5,649 bases of DNA from Cocleimonas sp. (lineage in GTDB: Bacteria; Pseudomonadota; Gammaproteobacteria; Thiotrichales; Thiotrichaceae): positions 1 through 5,649 of the forward strand of contig JAGLDT010000146.1 of assembly GCA_023145485.1 (NCBI GenBank), read 5' to 3'. This document shows, one piece after another, positions 1-5,179 of the stretch. Position numbers and translations under genes: made by a program. The notes beneath the pieces were generated by a model. It made no database searches. It was not told the origin of the DNA and was given only the letters and a program-made list of their open reading frames with translations. The stretch's first letter is position 1; every line of letters starts with the position of its first letter.

Positions 1-10
1 CAAATAGAAG

Positions 11-104
11 CCACAGAGAGGGTAAAATTTATAAAATATAATTCGCAGGACTAGCCTAAGCTAATTCAAAGATTATATTTATAGAAAGATTGCCCTCTCT
101 GTGG
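11..104. repeat. 94-bp palindromic element with perfect 12-bp terminal inverted repeats
   Basis: The ends are exact reverse complements: CCACAGAGAGGG at 11-22 and CCCTCTCTGTGG at 93-104. The symmetry continues inward imperfectly through AT-rich arms (about 23-42 against 72-92, with ataaaatataat on the left and attatatttata on the right). The centre (about 43-71) contains a small TAGC-CTAA-GCTA hairpin. Either strand could fold into one long hairpin. No obvious target-site duplication flanks it and it has no coding capacity, so it could be a miniature mobile element, a REP-like repeat or an RNA structure. The dyad is certain; its nature is not. Confidence 0.6.
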
Positions 105-140
105 TTTCCCTACGGGCTAGATGAGGTTTCCCATAGGGCT
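103..140. repeat. Two-copy direct repeat, 22-bp period
   Basis: GGTTTCCCTACGGGCT at 103-118 recurs as GGTTTCCCATAGGGCT at 125-140, with 14 of 16 bases identical and a 6-bp spacer. Each copy contains its own short dyad (CCC-triplet-GGG). The first copy overlaps the right end of the palindrome at 11-104. The second lies in the left arm of the stem-loop at 120-209, so the repeat links the two structures. No function is recognised. Confidence 0.5.
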
Positions 141-209
141 GCGTTATGGGGCTTGGGAAGGGAGTGACCATTACCTGCATCTCAAGCCTTGCCTATGAAA
201 AACCTCATC
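120..209 (-). other. Long stem-loop, best paired as minus-strand RNA (possible structured RNA or purH 3' element)
   Basis: Bases 120-137 pair with 192-209. On the plus strand this stem has two C-A mismatches (130/199 and 131/198). On the minus strand the same positions become G-U pairs, giving an uninterrupted 18-bp stem. After an asymmetric internal loop (about 12 against 3 nt), a second stem pairs 150-158 with 180-188, capped by a loop of about 20 nt. The minus strand is the direction of purH, so it may lie in the purH 3' region or be a separate small RNA. I did not recognise a known riboswitch or 6S-like signature, and no U-tract follows. Confidence 0.4.
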
Positions 210-231
210 AAGCTATTTGTGTGTTTATTTT

Positions 232-258
232 CTTGGAGTAGCCTTATAACTCCCTAAG
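232..258. other. Small hairpin just downstream of purH
   Basis: CTTGGAGT (232-239) can pair with ACTCC-CT-AAG (249-258), giving an 8-bp stem with a 2-nt bulge and a 9-nt loop. It lies about 40 bp beyond the purH stop codon. No T-run follows on either strand, so it is not a canonical intrinsic terminator. It might protect the purH mRNA 3' end, but that is only inference. Confidence 0.25.
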
Positions 259-297
259 GACTGAGGATTCAATATATTTATTAGTTTCCCCCGTGAT

Positions 298-1872
298 TTA
301 ATGCCTAAAATGACGCATTTTAGTAAACACCATCGCCATACCTGCTTTATTAGCAGCTTCAATTACCTCATCATCACGAATTGATCCACCAGGTTGAATA
401 ACGGCAATAATACCTGCCTCTGCGGCAGCTTCAATACCATCTTTAAACGGGAAGAAGGCATCGGATGCCATGACAGAACCTGGGACTTTTAGGTCCGCAT
501 GTTCTGCTTTAATCCCTGCAATACGAGCAGAGTTAATACGGCTCATTTGCCCTGCCCCGACACCAATGGTCATTTGATTTTTCGCATAAACAATAGCATT
601 GGATTTCACAAATTTAGAGATTTTCCATGCAAATAATAAATCCTGCATTTCTTCTTCACTTGGTGCGCGTTCGGTGACAACCGTTAGTTCGTTATAAAGT
701 GCTAAATCGGCCTCTTGAACCAATAAGCCTCCATTAACACGTTTATAATCTAAACGAGACTGCGCTGTGCCAAACTCCCCACATTCCAGTAAACGTACAT
801 TTTTCTTGCTTTGAATCACTGCAATGGCATCTTCAGTCACGCTAGGCGCAATGATCACTTCGACAAACTGACGATCAACAATTTTCTGTGCTGTTTCTGC
901 ATCCAAAGACTGGTTAAAGGCGATAATGCCACCAAAAGCAGACTCAGGATCCGTTGAAAAGGCACGATCATAAGCTTCTAAAATATTAGAACCCGTTGCC
1001 ACACCACAGGGATTCGCATGTTTAACAATCACACAAGCAGGCGCATCATCAAACTGCTTTACACATTCCAGTGCTGCATCAGTATCGCCAATATTATTAT
1101 AAGAAAGCTCTTTTCCTTGTAGTTGTTTAGCCGTTGCAATACAAGTTTCGCTTTGATCTTCAGCAACATAAAAAGCGGCTGATTGATGCGGGTTTTCACC
1201 ATAACGCATAGTTTGTGCTTTTCGGTATTGCACATTAAAGGTGGTCGCAAAGCCTTCTGGCTTATTGTTTTCAACAATTTTACCCAGATAGTTCGCAATC
1301 ATGCCGTCGTATTTTGCGGTATGTTCAAATGCTTTAGTTGCCAATTTAAAACGTACTGCTTGACTAATTGCACCTTTATTACTCTCAAGCTCATTAGCAA
1401 TCATGTCATAGTCAGAAGGATCAACGACAATAGCCACATGTGCGTGGTTTTTAGCACTCGCACGTACCATCGTTGGACCACCAATATCGATATTCTCGAT
1501 TGCATCTTCAAAAGTGCAATCATCCTTCGCAACGGTCGCCTCAAAGGGGTAAAGATTGACAACCACAAGGTCAATCGGTGGAATATCATGCTGTTCCATC
1601 ACCGCATCATCTGTACCACGACGCGCTAAAATACCACCATGAATCTTAGGATGTAAGGTCTTAACTCGACCATCCATCATCTCGGGAAAGCCCGTGTAGT
1701 CAGAAACCTCAACCACAGGTACACTAGACTCAGCTAGCATTTTAGCAGTACCACCTGTCGATAATATTTCAACACCTTGCGCTTGTAGTTTTTGAGCGAA
1801 TTCTAATAACCCCGTTTTATCAGAAACACTCAATAAAGCGCGAGTGACAGGGCGATTGCTAGATTGGGACAT
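298..1872 (-). CDS. purH: Bifunctional AICAR formyltransferase / IMP cyclohydrolase PurH
   Basis: The 524-residue cytoplasmic enzyme carries out the last two steps of de novo IMP synthesis: 10-formyl-THF-dependent formylation of AICAR, then ring closure of FAICAR. The N-terminal MGS-like cyclohydrolase domain shows RALLSVSDKTG (11-21), MDGRVKTLHPKIHGG (66-80), VNLYPF (105-110) and GGPTMVRASAKN (131-142). The C-terminal transformylase domain shows MRYGENPHQ (222-230), the catalytic K284-H285 pair in VKHANPCGV, DPESAFGG (308-315), KSNAIV (423-428), the run from AFFPFKDGIE to IQPGGSIRDD (472-501), and the typical RHFRH end. Length is close to the E. coli protein (529 aa, from memory). The start at 1872 is chosen because homology begins at once and a purine-rich GAGAGA lies about 9 bases upstream; an in-frame ATG at 1935 would add 21 unrelated residues. 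purD, which often follows purH, does not begin in the 297 bp left in the window. Confidence 0.97.
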   Translation of the reverse strand: MSQSSNRPVTRALLSVSDKTGLLEFAQKLQAQGVEILSTGGTAKMLAESSVPVVEVSDYTGFPEMMDGRVKTLHPKIHGGILARRGTDDAVMEQHDIPPIDLVVVNLYPFEATVAKDDCTFEDAIENIDIGGPTMVRASAKNHAHVAIVVDPSDYDMIANELESNKGAISQAVRFKLATKAFEHTAKYDGMIANYLGKIVENNKPEGFATTFNVQYRKAQTMRYGENPHQSAAFYVAEDQSETCIATAKQLQGKELSYNNIGDTDAALECVKQFDDAPACVIVKHANPCGVATGSNILEAYDRAFSTDPESAFGGIIAFNQSLDAETAQKIVDRQFVEVIIAPSVTEDAIAVIQSKKNVRLLECGEFGTAQSRLDYKRVNGGLLVQEADLALYNELTVVTERAPSEEEMQDLLFAWKISKFVKSNAIVYAKNQMTIGVGAGQMSRINSARIAGIKAEHADLKVPGSVMASDAFFPFKDGIEAAAEAGIIAVIQPGGSIRDDEVIEAANKAGMAMVFTKMRHFRH

Positions 1873-1928
1873 AATGAGTTCTCTCTCGGTTTTAATGGCG
1901 GCAGAGTATCTCATAGCTTTGTCGCTAT

Positions 1929-1956
1929 TTCCCAATAAAAGTTAAGTGACCATAAT
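1929..1956 (+). promoter_or_regulatory. Candidate divergent promoter for the exported-protein gene
   Basis: TTCCCA (1929-1934, 4 of 6) and CATAAT (1951-1956, 5 of 6) are 16 bp apart. Initiation near 1963 would leave a very short leader before the ATG at 1976. The element overlaps the candidate purH promoter on the other strand. It is weak evidence, resting mostly on the good -10 box. Confidence 0.22.
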
Positions 1957-1963
1957 AATTCAA
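1935..1963 (-). promoter_or_regulatory. Candidate sigma-70 promoter for purH
   Basis: Reading the minus strand, TTGAAT (1963-1958) is followed after 17 bp by TTTTAT (1940-1935), each matching 4 of 6 consensus bases. Transcription would start near 1928, giving a leader of about 55 nt before the chosen ATG and ruling out the upstream ATG at 1935. I found no PurR-type palindrome here. The match is modest in AT-rich DNA. Confidence 0.28.
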
Positions 1964-1975
1964 AGAATAAATTTA

Positions 1976-2836
1976 ATGGCTAATAATAAAATATCAATAA
2001 AATCACTCATCATAATCACACTCCTTATTCTCCCGATCACTGCATATGCAGATATTGAAAAAGAGGCTATCTCTGGGGTGCAACGTTTAAAAGATACCGT
2101 TGATAAAGCATGGGATGAAAATATAACAACACTAACAAATGTAGTTGGTGAAAAATGGGCATCATTAATGATGAGTACTGCTGTAGACTCTGAGGTACTT
2201 GAGAAGGCACTAAAGGAAACATGGAGTAAGGCATTAGAAGGAAGCATGCTAGGGGAGGAGTTGAGTCATGCAAGCTCTACGATTAGTCGCTTTATAACCG
2301 ATGAAGTTAACGACACTAAACAAACGGCTTCTGATAGTAAAACGTTAATCAATGAGGGAAAGTTAGTTGATGGGCTTTGGTATTTAAGTTCAAATCTCAT
2401 CAAAAACACCGATGATAATTTGGGAAAGGTGGTTCAAGAAAGTGAGCTGATGAATACTGTCGGGAAAATAACTGCAACCGCTTATGGTGGGCCACAAGGC
2501 GCTGCTGCTTATGCGTCATGGTATGCCTATAAAGAAACTAATGACCCTGAAATGGCTTTAAAAGTGGGTATTATGTCAGGCACAAATAACGCTGCTTTCA
2601 GCGGTATTGATGAAGACTCTATTACTCAATTGCTTAAAAACAATATCATTACAGGTGTTATGGCAGGGTTAAGTGTTGCAATTAGCGGGGGCAATGAGGA
2701 CACCATTAAAAATACTTTTCTGAAGACGACAGCAACAGGTTTAGTTCAGGGTTTACCGATAATAAATCCTACTAGTCTAGAAAAAAACAATCAGGAAGAT
2801 AAAGCGTTATCGCAAGCCCCTATAGTGAAATTCTAG
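1976..2836 (+). CDS. Exported protein of unknown function with a Gly/Ala-rich C-terminal half
   Basis: I do not recognise this 286-residue protein. It begins with a Sec-type signal peptide: basic K5 and K9, a hydrophobic core at 11-22, and an A23-Y24-A25 site before D26. The mature protein (about 261 aa, no cysteine) should be periplasmic or secreted. Residues 30-165 are polar, acidic and probably helical. Residues 166-260 change character to small residues: a GGPQGAAAYASWYAY stretch, then KVGIMSGTNNAAFSG (196-210) and a hydrophobic IITGVMAGLSVAISGG run (224-239). The last part recalls Gly/Ala-rich segments seen in some large secreted bacterial proteins, but this is only a resemblance. An in-frame GTG at 1946 would put 10 extra residues before the signal peptide, so the ATG is preferred, although no strong ribosome-binding site is visible. 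It is divergent from purH and has no clear functional partner. Confidence 0.75.
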   Translation: MANNKISIKSLIIITLLILPITAYADIEKEAISGVQRLKDTVDKAWDENITTLTNVVGEKWASLMMSTAVDSEVLEKALKETWSKALEGSMLGEELSHASSTISRFITDEVNDTKQTASDSKTLINEGKLVDGLWYLSSNLIKNTDDNLGKVVQESELMNTVGKITATAYGGPQGAAAYASWYAYKETNDPEMALKVGIMSGTNNAAFSGIDEDSITQLLKNNIITGVMAGLSVAISGGNEDTIKNTFLKTTATGLVQGLPIINPTSLEKNNQEDKALSQAPIVKF

Positions 2837-2878
2837 CTTAAAAATAAAGAAACACCTGAAAATTATATTTTTTTAGCT
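2834..2878. other. Weak AT-rich hairpin after the exported-protein gene
   Basis: AGCTTAAAAATA just at the stop codon can pair with TATTTTTTTAGCT (about 2866-2878), as 4 and 7 bp separated by one mismatch, around a loop of about 20 nt. It could slow or end transcription before speD, but it lacks the GC-rich stem of a standard intrinsic terminator. Low confidence. Confidence 0.2.
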
Positions 2879-2886
2879 TCATTAAT

Positions 2887-2915
2887 TTGAAAATGCCGTT
2901 GTCCACTACCATACT
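2887..2915 (+). promoter_or_regulatory. Candidate sigma-70 promoter for speD and the following genes
   Basis: TTGAAA (2887-2892, 5 of 6) is followed after 17 bp by CATACT (2910-2915, 4 of 6). Transcription would start near 2922, leaving a leader of about 33 nt to the GTG start of speD. The position in the only sizeable gap upstream of the closely spaced speD group makes it more likely than the other promoter candidates here. Confidence 0.45.
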
Positions 2916-2954
2916 CTGATGTGTTCACAAAAAATTACTTAAAAAAGAGAAATC

Positions 2955-3380
2955 GTGACCCAACAAACTTGGCAACATTATATCGATAACGAAAAACAAA
3001 GTTCTGATGATTTATTTATTACAGAGGATGGAAAAACCTTTGCAGGTAGACATCTGATCATCGATTTATGGGGCTGTCAACAACTGGATCATTTGTCTTT
3101 TATTGAGCGAACCTTGTGCGATGCTGCCAAGGTAGCTGGCGCTACTCTGCTTCATATTCATTTACATCATTTTACGCCTAATGGCGGTGTATCAGGTGTT
3201 GCAGTGCTAGCCGAGTCCCATATTAGCATTCATACTTGGCCAGAACGCGGTTATGCGGCGCTGGATATTTTTATGTGTGGCAATACTCAGCCCAAAAAAG
3301 CAGTTGAACTGCTTAAACAAAAATTTCAACCTCAAAGGATTGAAATTAGCACCCATTTACGGGGCATTATTAAGGAATAA
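2955..3380 (+). CDS. speD: S-adenosylmethionine decarboxylase proenzyme, class 1B type
   Basis: This pyruvoyl enzyme converts S-adenosylmethionine to decarboxylated AdoMet, the aminopropyl donor for spermidine synthesis, in the cytoplasm. The 141-residue proenzyme contains the self-cleavage motif LAESHISIHTWPE (85-97). Cleavage between E87 and S88 would turn S88 into the pyruvoyl group. H93 and C108 (in DIFMCG) lie 5 and 20 residues beyond it, the spacing of the catalytic Ser63, His68 and Cys83 known from the Thermotoga maritima enzyme. The length fits class 1B rather than the approximately 264-residue E. coli class 1A enzyme. The start is a GTG preceded by AAGAGA about 5 bases upstream; no in-frame ATG comes before the conserved region. 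The next gene begins 10 bp after the stop, suggesting an operon, and a speE-like gene lies 3' of it. Confidence 0.95.
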   Translation: MTQQTWQHYIDNEKQSSDDLFITEDGKTFAGRHLIIDLWGCQQLDHLSFIERTLCDAAKVAGATLLHIHLHHFTPNGGVSGVAVLAESHISIHTWPERGYAALDIFMCGNTQPKKAVELLKQKFQPQRIEISTHLRGIIKE

Positions 3381-3390
3381 ACAGAAAGCA

Positions 3391-4173
3391 ATGAAAAATT
3401 TACGTGAAATGCAAGAAAGCGATATTGATAAAATCGTTGCCATTATAGACTCCCATGATGAAGATGATGCAGAAGAGGCAGAAGCAGGTTATCGTCAAAT
3501 GGGGGGCACTTATGATAATTATGTTTATGAAGTCAACGGTGAAGCGATTGGGGTTACGGGCTTTGCAATCCCGCCTGCCTGTGAACACACCTACTGGTTG
3601 TCATGGACTTATATTGATGATGAACAGACCAATAAAGGGCATGGACGAAAAATGCTGAATGAGCTAATCGCTCATATAAAGGACGTAGGTGGTAGAAAGC
3701 TGTTTGTTAAAGTGAGTGATTATGTTGACCCTGAAGATGGTGCTATCTATGCTGCTGCACTTCATCTTTATAAATCACTTGGTTTTGAAGTAGAACTGAG
3801 CCATAAGCACTTTTATGATCAGGGTGAAACGCAAATTATACTAGGTCTTCGTCTTAAAGATAAAGAGGATCTTATTATCGAAGAGGATGAGTGCAATATT
3901 CAGTTTGATGGCGTCTTTGAAATTGCAGAAACTGACGACGCCTATAGCTTTAGCTGGCATGATGAAGGCGAATATCCGTTAGAAGCCGAGGATGTGAAAG
4001 TGGGCATCAACGCTGTTCGTAACGATGGTGCGCGGGCAATATTCCTTTCATTCCCTAGTAACATGATCAATATTAAAGATCCTTTGCTACAATCTGGATT
4101 TTCTAATGCAGGAAAGCTAAAAGATTATTACGATGATGGAATTGATGAAAATCATTACTCCCTTTATCGATAG
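3391..4173 (+). CDS. GNAT-family N-acetyltransferase-like protein, acidic, with a second partial GNAT-like unit
   Basis: This 260-residue soluble protein begins like a GNAT acetyltransferase (MKNLREMQESDIDKI). The first domain, about 1-155, has the motif A region at 69-92 (WLSWTYIDDEQ, then TNKGHG at 80-85 in the acetyl-CoA pyrophosphate loop position, where Thr replaces the usual Arg/Gln). It also has a motif B-like YAAALHLYKSLGFE (120-133) and a closing beta strand, QIILGLRL. Residues about 160-260 look like a degenerate second GNAT half ending GF-x3-GKLKDYYDDG-x8-YR (236-260), a pattern typical of GNAT C-termini. The protein is rich in Asp and Glu. The start 10 bp after speD is preferred; a frame open from 3253 would overlap speD and adds no homology. 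AAGGA lies 14 bases upstream, a long spacing that may reflect translational coupling. The location suggests a polyamine or related substrate, but nothing in the sequence identifies it. Confidence 0.87.
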   Translation: MKNLREMQESDIDKIVAIIDSHDEDDAEEAEAGYRQMGGTYDNYVYEVNGEAIGVTGFAIPPACEHTYWLSWTYIDDEQTNKGHGRKMLNELIAHIKDVGGRKLFVKVSDYVDPEDGAIYAAALHLYKSLGFEVELSHKHFYDQGETQIILGLRLKDKEDLIIEEDECNIQFDGVFEIAETDDAYSFSWHDEGEYPLEAEDVKVGINAVRNDGARAIFLSFPSNMINIKDPLLQSGFSNAGKLKDYYDDGIDENHYSLYR

Positions 4174-4208
4174 AAAATTAAATAATTATTAAACACGGAG
4201 AATTAACT

Positions 4209-4841
4209 ATGAAATCAGTAAGACAACTTCTCATCGCCTCTAGCCTAAGCGTTTTATTATTTGCCGCATGCAGTGGTGATGATGGTACTAGTGAGCCTAA
4301 AGCGCCAGCTCCGAAAGCTAATCTAGAGAAAATTCTAGAAATTACCGCAACTGAGCTTAAAAAATTCGAAGAAAAGCATAAAGATACAACTAAAGAAAAA
4401 GCAATGGGGGATTTTTCGCTTTCACTGGCAGACACCTTGAATACAGCAGAACCTAAGGTTTATCCAAAGACATTGGGCGTTGTTGCAGAAAGCGATGGTT
4501 CCTTCACGGGCTTTGAAGATAAAAACGTCAATAAATTAAAAGATGATGGCGAAAAGACAGCGTTTAAAATTGAAATCGATGGTGACAAGCAAAAACTCAT
4601 CGCTTCAAATAGCGAGCGTTCAGCAGAAAGCGGTATTGGTGGTTTAATGATGGGCATGGCAGGCGGTATGATGATGGGAATGCTACTTGGCAGTATTATG
4701 AACCGTCAAAGTGCAACAGGCACAAGACCAGGTGCTAATACCCCTCCAAGAAGAGGTGCAGGCGCTTCATCTCGTGCGGGATCTAATGCACCTAGTGCAA
4801 GATCACGTTCAGGTTCAGGTAGTTTTTCTTCAGGAAAATAG
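4209..4841 (+). CDS. Predicted lipoprotein with EF-hand-like loop, glycine zipper and basic Ser/Gly tail
   Basis: The 210-residue protein has a lipoprotein signal peptide (K2, R5, hydrophobic 7-18, lipobox LFAA-C21). Ser at +2 after the cysteine fits outer-membrane sorting. A Pro/Ala/Lys linker and a charged helical stretch (about 37-66) follow. Residues 104-115, DKNVNKLKDDGE, place D, N, N, D and E at positions 1, 3, 5, 9 and 12 of a calcium-binding EF-hand-like loop. Residues 142-164 form a hydrophobic Gly/Met-rich segment with glycines exactly every four residues (145, 149, 153, 157, 161) and eight methionines, i.e. a glycine zipper able to pack or insert in membrane. The remaining tail (165-210) has no Asp or Glu, is rich in Ser, Gly, Ala and Arg, and is probably disordered. 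GGAG at 4197-4200, 8 bases before ATG, is a good ribosome-binding site. The gene starts 35 bp after the GNAT gene. The function is unknown; the polyamine link is inferred from position only. Confidence 0.85.
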   Translation: MKSVRQLLIASSLSVLLFAACSGDDGTSEPKAPAPKANLEKILEITATELKKFEEKHKDTTKEKAMGDFSLSLADTLNTAEPKVYPKTLGVVAESDGSFTGFEDKNVNKLKDDGEKTAFKIEIDGDKQKLIASNSERSAESGIGGLMMGMAGGMMMGMLLGSIMNRQSATGTRPGANTPPRRGAGASSRAGSNAPSARSRSGSGSFSSGK

Positions 4842-4891
4842 TTCTATCGTTTTTCAGCTATCAATTTAGGCTGAGGCAAGAGCTTAATCAA

Positions 4892-5013
4892 ATTGTAGGT
4901 TGAATTAGCTTATCGAACTTTGTGAGATAACGTAACCCAACAATTAAGCTCAAAAAGCTGGACTGTGTCGGGTTGCGTTTTTTGCAAACAAAAAATCTAA
5001 CCCGATCTACAAT
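4892..5013. repeat. 122-bp imperfect inverted-repeat element (MITE/REP-like)
   Basis: The ends ATTGTAGGTTGAATTAG (4892-4908) and CTAACCCGATCTACAAT (4997-5013) are inverted copies matching at 13 of 17 bases. Inside are two hairpins. The left one pairs TTATC (4910-4914) with GATAA (4926-4930) and extends imperfectly into TTGAATTA against TAACCCAA. The right one pairs TCGGGTT (4968-4974) with AACCCGA (4999-5005) and TTTTTTG (4978-4984) with CAAAAAA (4989-4995) around a CAAA loop. From memory, intergenic repeats with TAGGTTGGGTTA ... TAACCCAAC ends are common in bacteria, but I could not check a family. It sits between the lipoprotein gene and speE. The right end includes TACAAT (5008-5013), a good -10-like hexamer without a good -35, so it might influence speE expression. 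Confidence 0.65.
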
Positions 5014-5094
5014 ATGCCCGTCGAAAAATTTAAAATAAAAATTCTTAGACTTAAATAGTAGCGAGCAAACACTCAATATTTTTCTGTGTCCTCT

Positions 5095-5145
5095 ATGGCG
5101 CAATCCAATATTTCAAATAATAAGGGCAAGCCCCATCAAAACTAA
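5095..5145 (+). other. Short ATG-initiated reading frame at the speE 5' end (frameshifted N-terminus or leader ORF)
   Basis: ATG at 5095 opens a 16-codon frame (MAQSNISNNKGKPHQN) that stops at TAA 5143-5145. It is one frame off from the speE-like coding region. Its 13th codon is CCC followed by C (5131-5134). Skipping one base there puts translation in the speE frame and would give a plausible hydrophilic N-terminus of about 27 residues before the first membrane helix. No Shine-Dalgarno sequence precedes this ATG. It may be the real speE start broken by an indel, a leader peptide, or chance. Confidence 0.3.
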
Positions 5146-5179
5146 TTACAGTCAACTCAGCAGTAAACAAACGGGCATT

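Noticed and set aside
84..182. Minus-strand reading frame of about 33 codons starting with MQVMVTPF
   Set aside because: It has no ribosome-binding site, runs through the dyad-symmetric repeats, and has repeat-like composition; it is most likely chance.
1..297. tRNA, 6S RNA or known riboswitch downstream of purH
   Set aside because: I saw no T-loop signature, no 6S-like open bubble layout, and no riboswitch core motif that I could identify; only generic stems are visible.
1183..1629. Plus-strand 148-codon frame inside purH
   Set aside because: It is antisense to a strongly conserved enzyme, and its cysteine- and histidine-rich translation is typical of a shadow frame.
1873..1935. Upstream in-frame ATG extending PurH by 21 residues
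   Set aside because: The added residues match nothing in PurH, the ATG at 1872 has a purine-rich ribosome-binding site, and the candidate purH promoter lies over the upstream ATG.
1946..1975. GTG start extending the exported protein by 10 residues
   Set aside because: It would place extra residues before a complete signal peptide and has no better ribosome-binding site than the ATG at 1976.
3253..3390. Upstream start of the GNAT frame inside speD
   Set aside because: It would overlap speD by over 100 bp and adds no GNAT-like sequence; homology begins at the ATG at 3391.
4971..4992. PurR-like palindrome (TTGCGTTTTTTGCAAAC)
   Set aside because: It resembles a PurR half-site pair only loosely, has the wrong centre, and is fully explained as the hairpin stem of the repeat element at 4892-5013.
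4888..5103. Minus-strand 71-codon reading frame across the lipoprotein-speE gap
   Set aside because: It runs through the inverted-repeat element, lacks a ribosome-binding site and protein-like composition, and its symmetry explains the open frame.
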